From positions 1 to 64,000 of the forward strand of contig CAYQES010000001.1 in the NCBI GenBank assembly GCA_964416595.1: a stretch of DNA of 64,000 nt, read 5' to 3'. The first letter of the stretch is position 1. The number at the start of each line of letters is the position of its first letter. Shown in pieces: positions 7,503 through 16,977 of this stretch. The translations under genes and the position numbers were made by a program. A model generated the notes under the pieces. The model saw nothing but the letters and a program-made list of their open reading frames with translations, was not told where the DNA came from and did no database searches. Source of the DNA: JAKFYM01 sp964416595. Its GTDB lineage: Bacteria > Bdellovibrionota > UBA1018 > CAIPTA01.

Positions 7503-9152
7503 ATGCGTTCTTTTCTCCTCGGTCTCATCACTCTACTCTCAATCGTTCCAGCCACAGCTGGAGACCGAGGAGAGCCATTTCAAAACCTCGATCAAATGAT
7601 CGAGGTTTTGAATTTGCGTCCTTATTTTAAAGAGAACAAAAAAGCCAAGCACTCTCTCAAAATCGCTGTTTTCGATAATGGCTTTAAAGGAGCTGAGGAA
7701 GAAATCGGCCGCTCCCTTCCCGCCTTTACTGAAATTCATCCCGGTCCCGTAAAACTACCTGGTGAAGAAGAAACCCATGGTTTCTATATGGCCAAGATTC
7801 TTTGGAGCCTTCTTACTCTTGGTGGTACCGACGAGCGCTACGCTCCCGCCGAATTTCACCTCTATAATACCTACGGTTATTCAAACTTTGCCGCCGCCGT
7901 GCAAGATGCTATCGATCGCGATATCGACATCGTGCTCTACTCCCAAACCTGGGAATATGGAGGCAATTTCGACGGCCAAGGTTTTATCAATGTTCTCGTG
8001 AGTGAAGCCGTGGATTCAGGAATTCTCTGGATTAACAATAGCGGAAATTTCGCTCAAACCACTTTCAACGCCGCCGTGGAAACGGGAGACGATGACTGGG
8101 TGGAACTACCAGGCCGCAATAAAAGCGTTGAAGTTCGTTGTGAAAAAGCTCCCAAAAAATCTAAAGCCAAAACTTGCACTCTGCGGGCAGTGCTCAGCTG
8201 GAATAGCTTTTCCAATGATGTGGAAGAGGGCACCGATAAAGACTTAGATTTTGTGCTAACCGACGACACTTTAAACGTGATCCAGAGCTCTAGCCTTATC
8301 CAAAAAAAGGAGCCAGGCGACCAACCGGGCACTTCAAAATATCCTAGAGAAATTCTCACCGCAGAAGTAAAGCCTGGGCTCTATTATTTAAGAGTAAAAA
8401 ATCGTAGCCAGAATTTTGATGAAGAGGATCGTTTGCGCATTACTGCGAGCGGCGATTTCATCACTATGAGCAATTTCGACAAACAAGAAAATCTTCTACC
8501 CCCAGCGGACAATAAAAAAGTAATCACCGTGGGCGCCATGGATTCAGAGAAAAGCAGCATCTCACGCAACAGAAAAAAACCCGAGCTACTCACGAATTCA
8601 CTCGTATCCATAACCGAAGAAGAAAACTTTAAAGGAAGCTCCAACTCCGCCGCCATGGTGGCCGCAGGAGCCGCGATCCTCTTTTCTTTAGATCCTTCTC
8701 TCACTCGGGAAGAGTTTATCCAAAAAACAGGAAACCAAGGCGGTGGTGGCAATGGCACGCCCGGAATGGGCTTGCCCCTAGAGCACCTAGGCTTTCAACC
8801 CACAGATCCTACTGGCTGTTTCCGCCCCGTCACCAGCACGCAACTACCTGCTCACCTCCAGTGGGCCGTAACCCAGGGCGGAACCTTGGTGGAAACGAAT
8901 GCTGGCCAAAAAGTGTTTTATCCTTTCGATCCGATTCGCCTCTTTTCCGGAATGTTCCGTAGATTTCCTAACGACATCCTGGTGATCAGCCCCCAAGGCC
9001 CCGGCCTCTTTCACCGCTCCATGCTTTGGAACTTGCACCCCTCCCTCACAGAAATGGTGCAAACCCCCTATGGAAGAGTAATTTGCTCGGATAAATCCTC
9101 CGGAAACGTGCCTTCTTGGGCAAAAGTGTTCCGACTGCCCAGTGATTTTTAG
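7503..9152 (+). CDS. Exported subtilisin-family (S8) serine protease
   Basis: A 549-residue precursor starting 5 nt after the tyrosine-rich gene, with no strong ribosome site, so probably translationally coupled. Signal peptide about 1-19 (ending ATA-GD). The S8 triad can be placed: Asp58 (KIAVFDNG), His92 (EETHGFYMAKIL), Ser380 (GSSNSAAMVAAGAA), with an oxyanion Asn in NNSGN. An insert of about 130 residues between His and Ser (WNSFSNDVEEGTD to RVKNRSQNF) looks like a pre-peptidase-type beta domain. A C-terminal domain of about 110 residues with few known features follows (CFRP onward). The motif DNG and the Asn in GSSNSA are less common variants, but the triad is intact, so activity is likely. 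Substrate unknown. Confidence 0.87.
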   Translation: MRSFLLGLITLLSIVPATAGDRGEPFQNLDQMIEVLNLRPYFKENKKAKHSLKIAVFDNGFKGAEEEIGRSLPAFTEIHPGPVKLPGEEETHGFYMAKILWSLLTLGGTDERYAPAEFHLYNTYGYSNFAAAVQDAIDRDIDIVLYSQTWEYGGNFDGQGFINVLVSEAVDSGILWINNSGNFAQTTFNAAVETGDDDWVELPGRNKSVEVRCEKAPKKSKAKTCTLRAVLSWNSFSNDVEEGTDKDLDFVLTDDTLNVIQSSSLIQKKEPGDQPGTSKYPREILTAEVKPGLYYLRVKNRSQNFDEEDRLRITASGDFITMSNFDKQENLLPPADNKKVITVGAMDSEKSSISRNRKKPELLTNSLVSITEEENFKGSSNSAAMVAAGAAILFSLDPSLTREEFIQKTGNQGGGGNGTPGMGLPLEHLGFQPTDPTGCFRPVTSTQLPAHLQWAVTQGGTLVETNAGQKVFYPFDPIRLFSGMFRRFPNDILVISPQGPGLFHRSMLWNLHPSLTEMVQTPYGRVICSDKSSGNVPSWAKVFRLPSDF

Positions 9153-9255
9153 GGAATCATTAAGATATTGATGCATAGCATTATTGATTGGTTGTTCTAG
9201 TTGCAATCCACTAGAACCTTCTCAAGAAATCGGCCAAAAATTCCGAGAAATTGCT

Positions 9256-10347
9256 GTGATATCCATACGTTTAAAAATTTTGAGCTCTTGCCTCCTAGCA
9301 CTTTTGCTGGCCGGTAAAAGCCATGCGGAAACCAGCAAAGCTTGGAAAGCCTCCCTCTATGGCCGCTCCACTTCTGATAATTTTTCCACCAGTAAAACGG
9401 TGGGCATCTCTGGCCTCTTGCGCATAAAACACGACGCTTCTTCCAGTATACAATTATTATTTATTGGAGGAGCGTTACTGGAAACGGGATCAGATTCTTC
9501 TCTTTTCACCAACGAATTTGCGCCCCGCAATCGCCTGCTCTTACAGGAAGCCAGTGTGCGCTGGAAAATGTTCCAACCGCTATTCCTAAAAGCCGGAGCC
9601 CTAGAGCAAGACCAAAACCCCCTTTTCTTAGATGGCGGAACCTTCCCCGCGGCTAAAATCATTTTGGCACCGGATTTTCAGTCATGGATTTTAACTCTTG
9701 AATCCCAAGGCGCCATTCCTACGAGTGATACTCTTTCCACCCGCGCCACGGGAAAAGAAAACACTCCATTGCTGTTTACTCAGAAAGCCATTCTCGGTTG
9801 GCAGGAAGAAGAGAACAAAATTCTTCTGCAAGGCACCTACTTTCAATACAAAAATCTTACCCGCGGTATCGCCCAAGACAGCCGATTTTATGGCAATACT
9901 GTAACAGGCATTGGCACCAACTCCCGTTTTGTATATGACTACCGAGGATTCTCTGCAGGGCCAGAGTTCGGCGTGCGCTTTCATAAAAATTTCTCTTGGC
10001 TTGCTGGCGCAAGCTTTTTACAAAATGAAGAAGGCCCCCGTGATAACAACCAGGGCCTCTACGCCTACACACAGCTCTCTTACCGCGGTGAAGCTTTTTC
10101 CTTACACCCGAAAATTGAATGGTACCGCAATGAAGCGGATGCAGCTCCTGGCTTTTATACCAGTAAAGAATTTGGCCATAATAATCGTGAGGGTGAGGGC
10201 GCAGCCCTCCTATTGGAATTGCCTAAGGTTGGCTTAAATGTAGAAGCAAAAGCAAAACAGGGGCGCCTTATAGAACCACGCACCTTCCAACGAGATCGTT
10301 TCCACTTTTTCCAACTCACCGTGAGCATTCCGTATGCAGATTTCTAA
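9256..10347 (+). CDS. Outer-membrane beta-barrel-like protein
   Basis: A 363-residue precursor. The open frame reaches TTG 9184, but GTG 9256 begins a normal signal peptide (MISIRLKILSSCLLALLLAG, cleavage near SHA-ET), so I chose it; no strong ribosome site is seen. The mature part alternates polar and hydrophobic residues (FNKNF-like strands, LLLQGTYFQYKNL, YAYTQLSYRGEAFSLHPKIEWY) and ends in FHFFQLTVSIPYADF, with the terminal aromatic typical of outer-membrane barrels. This is a porin-like look without a recognised family. The stop overlaps the next gene by 14 bp, so barrel and lipoprotein are probably made together. Confidence 0.78.
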   Translation: MISIRLKILSSCLLALLLAGKSHAETSKAWKASLYGRSTSDNFSTSKTVGISGLLRIKHDASSSIQLLFIGGALLETGSDSSLFTNEFAPRNRLLLQEASVRWKMFQPLFLKAGALEQDQNPLFLDGGTFPAAKIILAPDFQSWILTLESQGAIPTSDTLSTRATGKENTPLLFTQKAILGWQEEENKILLQGTYFQYKNLTRGIAQDSRFYGNTVTGIGTNSRFVYDYRGFSAGPEFGVRFHKNFSWLAGASFLQNEEGPRDNNQGLYAYTQLSYRGEAFSLHPKIEWYRNEADAAPGFYTSKEFGHNNREGEGAALLLELPKVGLNVEAKAKQGRLIEPRTFQRDRFHFFQLTVSIPYADF

Positions 10348-12658
10348 GCTAATATTTTTAACTATTTTTCTTTCTGCCTGTAGTGGTGGAAAAGATCCTG
10401 TTTCCACTTCTGCGAACTTAAACACATTCCTCGTGGATCCTATTACTGCTCAAGTGGAAGATGCCTCCCGGGATGCGGCCTTTGGTTTACCCACTTCCCG
10501 GCAAGTAAATTTCACCGCTTGTGTAAAAGATGTAGCAGTGATGGAGCCCATCATCGGCGCAAACTTCCAAGTCTCTGGTGGCGAGCGTACCATGCAACCA
10601 GCCACCACCGACGCTAAGGGCTGCTTCTATTGGTCTGAACAATTTTCCGTTACCGCCACGGAAGCGGAAAAATACATTGAAATCACGCGCACAATCGAGG
10701 CTCTATCGATGCATAAAGGCATGGTGACTCTCAAACTAGCTGTGAATCCTTGGAGAACCGGCGGAGATTCCGTAAAAGACTTACGCTTCCAAGCCCCACC
10801 TCCGGGCTTAAGCGCTAACCAAGAGAACAATATTTATGGATTTGAAATCGGCCGCATTGAAGCCACTGACTCAGTGGTAAAAGCGATGGATAGCACTGGG
10901 CGTCCTAGCGAACTAGAAATTGAATTCAAGGGTTGCGTGCGTAACGCTAGCAATAAAGAACGGGTCATTAATCCTGATCTAACTTTCTCTGTGCAGATGG
11001 AAGGCCAGGAGAGCTCACAAAAACCCACCCCAGAAGAAGGCTGCTTGAAGTGGAAGCGTAGTTTCGCTTTTGATTATTACGGCAAAGAAACCTTCATGCA
11101 AAGAGAAGTTTCCATCCAAAGCACTAACTCCTATTTCGGCCAACAAGTGGTGCAACGAATCGTACATATCGATCTGTGGAATTACGAAAATCTACCAAAA
11201 ATAGTAGTGGATGGAAAATATGATGGAACACCTTCGTTAAGCGTGGCGGAAAAAGGCGGCAATGCTGAATTAGTTTTAAGCTCCTCTTTCTTTACTTACA
11301 TGGGACGCAGCTTCCACCTAGATTCCCATTTAAATCTTAGCACCACCCGCACCTATCGCTTTGAACTACAACCCAAAATCCGCCGCCTCTCCCGGGATAA
11401 AGGCTGGTTGCCACCCCAAGGCTCAGGAAATGGCCGCTACCAAATCCGCTTTCTTTTAGAAACCACCGATCCCGATATGCCCGAAGTGCTCGATGCGAAA
11501 GTAATGGAAGTAGAATCCCGGGCGGATTCCATCACCGCCACCGTGGGTTTCACCCTGCAGGATATTCGCCAGGCCTTTAGCAGAGCGGTACTTTCCGTTG
11601 AAGTGTTGCCTATGGATCGGGCTTCGAGCCTTGTTACCCAGCCCTATACGGGAATTTTCGATATGTTAGGCGGATTTACAGTGCGCTATGCGCCCCGAAA
11701 TGGCTCGATTGTAGAGCGCATGAAGCTTGCGGGTCAGCCCAATAAAGCTTTGCGGAAAAGTGGCAAAGAGATTTTTATGTCGGCGAAAAAATTCGAAATT
11801 TTAACCCCAGAAAAATTAACAGCTATTGGTACTAGTCAAAATGAACTCGACCAGTACCTTACTACGGGTAAAAAAGAGTATCTGGGAAATCTATGTGGCC
11901 TCTATTTCAAAGATAGATTGTTAGCAACGATACAGATCCTCAGCCTCTGCAAAAAAAATCCGGAGAAATTTTTAGCCATAGGCATTACTGAGCACGCCAA
12001 TAAAATCCACAATAGTAAGCCCTTTAGATCAGAAACCTCTGCGCTTACTTTTGCTGCTGCAGTGGCACAAACCCAATACACTTCGGAAGATCATACGGAG
12101 AGCCACAGTAAAAGCGACACTATTGAAGCTGGTGCGAAAGTGTCCGTTCCTTTTCTAGATCTCATTGGCATAAATGTTGGTTTTGGTGTGGGCGGCAGCG
12201 AAAGCTGGACTACCACCAACTCTATCACCAAAGGTAAAAGCAAAACAAAAAGCCATAGCTCCGATCTCTCTAAGCAAATGATTGTAGAGGAATTGGAATT
12301 CCAAATAAATGCAAGCGTAGATCGTTGCATAATCGTCGCCAACCTTGAGGAAAAGAGCCCTGTCTATATGGGATGTAAATCGAAGCCCGTAGAAAAAGGA
12401 TTTACTGAGTCCTATTATTTAGTGTACCAGCCCATGAATAATGGCGCTCTCTTGGACTCCGGATCATCACTGGCAGAACGCCCTTTTATGTCTCTCATCC
12501 GTGGCAAGGGGCGCTTCAAGAATTTCGTTTCCATCGTGCAAGATCCAGCAATTACTTTAAATATCTCCAACGATTTACCAATACCTGCGGAGCTCATGAA
12601 AGAAGCTGAAAATCGCTATGACGGATTCTTTCCTGGTCTATTGACGCCCGCCAAATAA
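10334..12658 (+). CDS. Large lipoprotein with aerolysin/ETX-like C-terminal beta segment
   Basis: A 774-residue precursor with a lipobox (FLTIFLSACSGG; Cys16 would be lipidated). The N-terminal 420 residues hold two similar Cys-containing segments (VNFTACVKDVAVMEP...GCFYWSEQF and IEFKGCVRNASNKER...GCLKWKRSF) that look like repeated Ig-like domains. Near residue 590-690 there is a Ser/Thr-rich stretch (EDHTESHSKSDTIEAG, then alternating IGINVGFGVGGSE, then SWTTTNSITKGKSKTKSHSS), followed by KQMIVEELEFQI. This order resembles the membrane-hairpin region of aerolysin/ETX-MTX2 pore formers; that is a pattern judgement, not a proven homology. The gene overlaps the beta-barrel gene and ends the exported-protein operon. 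Confidence 0.75.
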   Translation: MQISKLIFLTIFLSACSGGKDPVSTSANLNTFLVDPITAQVEDASRDAAFGLPTSRQVNFTACVKDVAVMEPIIGANFQVSGGERTMQPATTDAKGCFYWSEQFSVTATEAEKYIEITRTIEALSMHKGMVTLKLAVNPWRTGGDSVKDLRFQAPPPGLSANQENNIYGFEIGRIEATDSVVKAMDSTGRPSELEIEFKGCVRNASNKERVINPDLTFSVQMEGQESSQKPTPEEGCLKWKRSFAFDYYGKETFMQREVSIQSTNSYFGQQVVQRIVHIDLWNYENLPKIVVDGKYDGTPSLSVAEKGGNAELVLSSSFFTYMGRSFHLDSHLNLSTTRTYRFELQPKIRRLSRDKGWLPPQGSGNGRYQIRFLLETTDPDMPEVLDAKVMEVESRADSITATVGFTLQDIRQAFSRAVLSVEVLPMDRASSLVTQPYTGIFDMLGGFTVRYAPRNGSIVERMKLAGQPNKALRKSGKEIFMSAKKFEILTPEKLTAIGTSQNELDQYLTTGKKEYLGNLCGLYFKDRLLATIQILSLCKKNPEKFLAIGITEHANKIHNSKPFRSETSALTFAAAVAQTQYTSEDHTESHSKSDTIEAGAKVSVPFLDLIGINVGFGVGGSESWTTTNSITKGKSKTKSHSSDLSKQMIVEELEFQINASVDRCIIVANLEEKSPVYMGCKSKPVEKGFTESYYLVYQPMNNGALLDSGSSLAERPFMSLIRGKGRFKNFVSIVQDPAITLNISNDLPIPAELMKEAENRYDGFFPGLLTPAK

Positions 12659-12675
12659 ATCGGCATATCATTCCT

Positions 12676-13377
12676 ATGGTGATTACTTTCGACGATCTCG
12701 TGGCCGTGGGCTTTCTCGTTTTTCTGGAAGGCATTCTTTCTATTGATAATGCCTTAGTGCTAGCGCTGATTGTAAGCACCTTGCCCGCAAACCAGCAAAA
12801 ACGGGCCCTCACCTACGGAATCGTGGGTGCCGTGGTGTTCCGTATTATCGCCATCGGCCTAGCTGCCTATCTCATGAAATGGACATGGGTGAAGTTCGTG
12901 GGTGGTGGTTACCTCCTTTATTTATCGCTCCATTATTGGTGGACCTCCCGAAAAGAAAAGGAAGAAGAACAGGGCGGGAAAGACGCCAAAGAGCGTAATT
13001 TCTGGATGACAGTACTGATCGTGGAACTAACCGATATCGCCTTCGCTATTGATTCGATCCTCACGGCTGTGGCGCTCACCACTAAAGTTTGGGTGGTAAT
13101 GACGGGGGGCATAATCGGCCTCGTGATGATGCGCTTTGCGGCCACTCTTTTCATTAAGCTCTTGGATCGCTTCCCTCGGTTTGAACCCACGGCTTATCTA
13201 TTAGTTTTCATCATTGGTATGAAGTTAATCATCGACGGCTTTCACTTTCCGTCTATTAATTTCCATGACGCTAGCAATCCAGCCTTTTGGGTGTTTTGGT
13301 CTTCCATGGCTTTCAGTTTGCTTTTTGGTTTCACCAAGGGTGCAGAAAAAGCAGCCCAAAAACATAGCGCGTTATAA
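12676..13377 (+). CDS. TerC family integral membrane protein
   Basis: A 233-residue protein with about seven membrane spans. Family features are the acidic membrane motifs EGILSIDNALVLALIV (about 18-33) and VELTDIAFAIDSILTA (about 116-131), whose Asp/Glu residues bind metal in TerC-type transporters. Members export manganese or protect against tellurite; the exact ion cannot be told. It starts 17 nt after the lipoprotein gene, so there is no room for a manganese riboswitch, and it is followed 15 nt later by htpX. It may be read from the upstream operon or from a promoter within it. Confidence 0.9.
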   Translation: MVITFDDLVAVGFLVFLEGILSIDNALVLALIVSTLPANQQKRALTYGIVGAVVFRIIAIGLAAYLMKWTWVKFVGGGYLLYLSLHYWWTSRKEKEEEQGGKDAKERNFWMTVLIVELTDIAFAIDSILTAVALTTKVWVVMTGGIIGLVMMRFAATLFIKLLDRFPRFEPTAYLLVFIIGMKLIIDGFHFPSINFHDASNPAFWVFWSSMAFSLLFGFTKGAEKAAQKHSAL

Positions 13378-13392
13378 AGAAGGAGGCTCTCC

Positions 13393-14289
13393 ATGGCATT
13401 TGGCAAACGCATTATTTTATTCGTGATCGTAAATCTATTGATGGTGGTAACCATCAGTATTTTCTTGGCAGTGCTCGGAGTGGGCCCTTACTTGAACGCC
13501 CGGGGCCTCGATTACAATAATCTCGCAGCCTTTTGTTTGGTGTGGGGCATGGGTGGAGCATTTTTTTCGCTGGCGATTTCCCGCATATCGGCCAAATGGA
13601 TGATGGGCGTGCAAGTGATTGATGCTCAATCGGGAGAGTACGGAGAACTAGTTCGTACGGTGCACCAATTGGCCCGGGCTGCCCGCCTACCTGCCATGCC
13701 TGAAGTGGGTATATACCAAAGCCCCGAGGTAAATGCTTTTGCCACAGGCCCCACAAAATCCCGTGCCCTCGTAGCCGTTTCCACCGGACTTTTGCAAAAA
13801 ATGAATAAAAGCGAAGTGGAAGGTGTACTTGCCCACGAAGTGGCCCACATCGCGAATGGGGATATGGTTACGATGACTCTTATCCAAGGCGTAGTGAACG
13901 CCTTTGTGATGTTCTTAGCCCGGGTGGCCGCATTTGCCATTAGTTCGGCCCTCGCCAATCGGAGCGACGACAGAGAAGAAAACACTAGCCCCATGATGTT
14001 TCATTTAATCACTATCGTTTTAGAAATTGCTTTAGGGATTTTAGGCGCCATGGTGGTGGCGTACTTTTCCCGGGCCCGGGAATTTCGTGCCGATAAGGGC
14101 GGCGCCACCTTAGCCGGACGAGAAAAAATGCAAGCGGCCCTCAAGCGTTTAGCTGGCTACACAGGCATGGTGGATAACAGCCATGAATCTTTAGCCACAC
14201 TAAAAATTTCAGGCAAAGCGGGAAGCTTCATGGCCTTACTAGCCACTCACCCGCCTCTCGAAGAACGGATCCGGAGACTCAGCCCGTGA
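13393..14289 (+). CDS. htpX: Membrane zinc metalloprotease HtpX (M48)
   Basis: A 298-residue protein with AAGGAGG 6 nt before ATG. Two N-terminal membrane spans (about 5-28 and 38-60) lead to the peptidase domain, where HEVAHIANGD carries the two zinc-binding His and the catalytic Glu, and the downstream Glu of RAREFRADKGGA is the third ligand. Two more hydrophobic spans (about 170-190 and 198-220) follow. This length and layout match HtpX, which degrades misfolded inner-membrane proteins under stress. The stop overlaps mazG by 4 bp (GTGA). Confidence 0.95.
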   Translation: MAFGKRIILFVIVNLLMVVTISIFLAVLGVGPYLNARGLDYNNLAAFCLVWGMGGAFFSLAISRISAKWMMGVQVIDAQSGEYGELVRTVHQLARAARLPAMPEVGIYQSPEVNAFATGPTKSRALVAVSTGLLQKMNKSEVEGVLAHEVAHIANGDMVTMTLIQGVVNAFVMFLARVAAFAISSALANRSDDREENTSPMMFHLITIVLEIALGILGAMVVAYFSRAREFRADKGGATLAGREKMQAALKRLAGYTGMVDNSHESLATLKISGKAGSFMALLATHPPLEERIRRLSP

Positions 14290-15092
14290 AAGAAAAAGGG
14301 CTCGCTCGAGCTATTGCTACGGTCGCCCGTTTACGAAAAGATTGCCCTTGGGATAAAAAACAAACCCATGAATCCCTGCGGGCTTATCTTTTAGAGGAAG
14401 CCCACGAAACCTTAGAAGCCATTGATCGAAAAAACCCCCAAGAACTAAAAGAAGAATTGGGCGATTTACTTTTACAAATTCTATTGCACGCAGAAATCGC
14501 AGCCGAGCAAGGCGATTTTACTCTCGATGAGCTCGCGGAAAATTTGGCCGAGAAACTCGTGCGCCGTCACCCCCATGTGTTTGCAAAATCTTCTGTTTCT
14601 GATCTTTCAAAACAATGGGAAAAAATCAAAGCAGAAGAAAAAAACCGTGATTCACGCTTAGATGGGATACCTGTTGCACTCCCCGCTTTGCAAAAAAGCC
14701 TGAAAGTAATCGAGAAGGTTAGCCAATTGGGATTTCAGTGGGAAAATTTGGCGGGACCATGGGAAAAGGTGCAAGAAGAATTAGCCGAATTTTTGGCAGA
14801 GATCCAAAAACTAGGTGAACTCCCACTCATCACCCGTAAAAGCACGGAAGAGATTCCGGCAGAAAATCGCTCCCGCCTGGAAGCGGAATTGGGAGATTTA
14901 TTATTTACTTTGGCTAACATATCTTACTTTCTCAGGCTTAATCCCGAAGACGCTCTTCGCTCCATGTTAGGCAGGTTCACCAAACGCTTTCAATATGTGG
15001 AAGCCCGCGCGAAAGAGCGAGGTGTAGCTCTGGAACTTTTGAGTTTAGTGGAAATGGATGAATACTGGAACGAAGCCAAGGAACGTTTATAG
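14286..15092 (+). CDS. mazG: MazG nucleoside triphosphate pyrophosphohydrolase
   Basis: A 268-residue protein starting at GTG 14286 inside the htpX stop. Two MazG domains are visible: the N-terminal one with WDKKQTHESLRAYLLEEAHE and EELGDLLLQI, the C-terminal one with EELAEFLAEI and ELGDLLFTLAN. The EExxE and ExxD metal-binding residues are present in both. It hydrolyses NTPs and damaged nucleotides to monophosphates and can affect ppGpp levels. Length matches the two-domain family. It converges on the PilZ-like gene with a 6-bp overlap. Confidence 0.95.
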   Translation: MKEKGLARAIATVARLRKDCPWDKKQTHESLRAYLLEEAHETLEAIDRKNPQELKEELGDLLLQILLHAEIAAEQGDFTLDELAENLAEKLVRRHPHVFAKSSVSDLSKQWEKIKAEEKNRDSRLDGIPVALPALQKSLKVIEKVSQLGFQWENLAGPWEKVQEELAEFLAEIQKLGELPLITRKSTEEIPAENRSRLEAELGDLLFTLANISYFLRLNPEDALRSMLGRFTKRFQYVEARAKERGVALELLSLVEMDEYWNEAKERL

Positions 15093-15797
15093 ATCCACTA
15101 GTGGCTCTCTTAAGCCCAAACAGTGCTCTTTAATCAGCTCTTTATATTTTGTTTCACTCAAGAAACTCATGGGCAAAAATCGCATTCCAAATTGCGTGAT
15201 ACTTTGTTCTTTTTTATCTTGGTTCACTTCCCGCAATACGTGAGTCACCAAGGCCTCAATGTCCGCGATTTTATCGCCCCCGTTGGTCACCAAATCAAAA
15301 GAAAGACGAGTGCCAAACACCACATCCTTTAGCCCTTCACCCACATGCTCCAACATCAACCCACCCAAGGTGAAGTTCTTCACATTGAGAAAATAGGTTT
15401 CACCCTCATATTCCACCACCGCTAAGGCAGGCACGGGCAAATGTTTGGCTTCAGTTGTTAAACGGGGCAATGAGCGGAGCCAGGGAGAAGGCAAACCATT
15501 TTCGCGCACGTCTTTTTCAATTTGCCTTAATAATAAACCGCTGGGGTTTAAAAAACGAAAGCTATACATCTTACCGGCAGCTGTACTTTCACTAACCAAG
15601 CGGCAACGCACAGGAATTTTTTTGTAAATGATTTCTAATTCTTGGCCCGAAGAAAAGCGTAATTCTTCCGGCAACTCTGATTCTTCGTAAACATATTTGG
15701 CGCCATAGCTAGAAACTAGGGCCTGCACGGGGCTTTCTTTGCCTTGGGCAATCCATGTAATCTTTTGGCTAACGAAGACCTTCTTCCTGAATGTCAT
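15087..15797 (-). CDS. PilZ-like domain protein
   Basis: A 236-residue soluble protein. ATG 15797 is preferred because GGGGGG sits just upstream; a start at 15848 would add 17 hydrophobic residues without a ribosome site. The first 115 residues form a flagellar-brake-like beta domain (IIYKKIPVRCRLVSE). From about 135 the segment NFTLGGLMLEHV followed by ...QFGMRFLPM has the spacing of a PilZ domain, which binds cyclic di-GMP; the arginine motif RxxxR is not clearly present in the usual place, so binding is uncertain. It is divergent from ddl. Confidence 0.65.
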   Translation of the reverse strand: MTFRKKVFVSQKITWIAQGKESPVQALVSSYGAKYVYEESELPEELRFSSGQELEIIYKKIPVRCRLVSESTAAGKMYSFRFLNPSGLLLRQIEKDVRENGLPSPWLRSLPRLTTEAKHLPVPALAVVEYEGETYFLNVKNFTLGGLMLEHVGEGLKDVVFGTRLSFDLVTNGGDKIADIEALVTHVLREVNQDKKEQSITQFGMRFLPMSFLSETKYKELIKEHCLGLREPLVDL

Positions 15798-15864
15798 CCC
15801 CCCTATTGTAAGAGAAAGAGGCAATTTAAGCCAACAAAGGAAATCCATGTTACCCTAGAAATAT

Positions 15865-16977
15865 ATGAAGAAAAAAATCCGTGTAGCGGTTTTGTATGGT
15901 GGAAAGTCAGGAGAACACGAGGTTTCTTTGCAATCGGCGGCCTCTGTAATCCAGCAGTTAGATCGAGAAAAATTCGAAGTCGTCCCCATAAGTATTGATA
16001 AATCAGGCAGATGGCAGTGGAACGATCTAAAGTTGATTGAAGAAAATCAGTCGAAAGCTTTACCCATTTTTAAAGACGCCCCAGAAATGCGCTTAGCCCA
16101 TAGAACCGATGGCAAAGCTTCTTTAGAACCCGTAGGAAAAGGTGACCTCCAGGATATCGACGTGTTTTTTCCCGTGATGCACGGGCCCCTTTGCGAAGAT
16201 GGAGCCATCCAAGGATTTCTCGAAATGGCTGATGTGGCCTATGTTGGTTCAGGAGTTTTGGGCTCCGCCATCGGCATGGATAAAGACATCGCCAAGCGCT
16301 TAGCGGAAGCCGCCGGTATTCCCATTGCTCCTTATCTGGCCATCACGAAACAAAATTTTGCCAAAGATTCTGGCCAGTGGGAAAAACAAGTGAAGGAAAA
16401 ATTGGGGTTACCTGTTTTTGTGAAGCCCGCTAATATGGGTTCCAGCGTGGGCGTGCATAAAGTAAAGCGCTGGGAGGATCTAGTGCCCGCCTTGCAGGAT
16501 GCCTTTCAATACGATCTAAAAGTGATCGTTGAACAAGGCATCAATGCCCGTGAAATTGAAATGGCTGTGCTGGATGGAGACCCCCTTTTCCTCAGCGTGC
16601 CTTGCGAGATTACGGCATCCAAACAGCATGAATTTTATTCCTACGAAGCCAAATATTTAGATGAAAATGGCGCCACCGTGGATCTACCCGCAAAATTAAA
16701 ACCCGAAGAAACGAAAAAAGTACAAAAGCTTGCAGGCGAAGCATTCCAAGCCCTGGAATGCGCCGGCATGGCTCGGGTGGATTTTTTCTTAGAAAGAGAT
16801 ACGGGGGAATTTTATTTCAATGAAGTGAACACCATTCCTGGTTTCACTTCCATCAGCATGTACCCCAAAATGATGGAAGCCTCGGGATTGCCCTATAAAA
16901 AACTGCTCACTCGTTTATTGGAATTGGCGATCGCTAGACACGAACTAAAACATAAATTAAAAAGAAATTTTGGCTAG
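15865..16977 (+). CDS. ddl: D-alanine--D-alanine ligase
   Basis: A 370-residue ATP-grasp enzyme that joins two D-alanines for peptidoglycan precursors in the cytoplasm. Visible family motifs: YGGKSGEHEVSLQSA at the start, HGPLCEDGAIQGFLEM, YVGSGVLGSAIGMDK, PVFVKPANMGSSVGV (ATP lid), the metal site FFLERDTGEFYFNEVNTIPGFT, and SMYPKM. No strong ribosome site precedes ATG 15865. It stands alone, with a divergent PilZ-like gene and a convergent exported-protein gene overlapping its end by 4 bp. Confidence 0.96.
   Translation: MKKKIRVAVLYGGKSGEHEVSLQSAASVIQQLDREKFEVVPISIDKSGRWQWNDLKLIEENQSKALPIFKDAPEMRLAHRTDGKASLEPVGKGDLQDIDVFFPVMHGPLCEDGAIQGFLEMADVAYVGSGVLGSAIGMDKDIAKRLAEAAGIPIAPYLAITKQNFAKDSGQWEKQVKEKLGLPVFVKPANMGSSVGVHKVKRWEDLVPALQDAFQYDLKVIVEQGINAREIEMAVLDGDPLFLSVPCEITASKQHEFYSYEAKYLDENGATVDLPAKLKPEETKKVQKLAGEAFQALECAGMARVDFFLERDTGEFYFNEVNTIPGFTSISMYPKMMEASGLPYKKLLTRLLELAIARHELKHKLKRNFG

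Noticed and set aside
12659..12675. Manganese riboswitch before terC
   Set aside because: The gap is only 17 nt.
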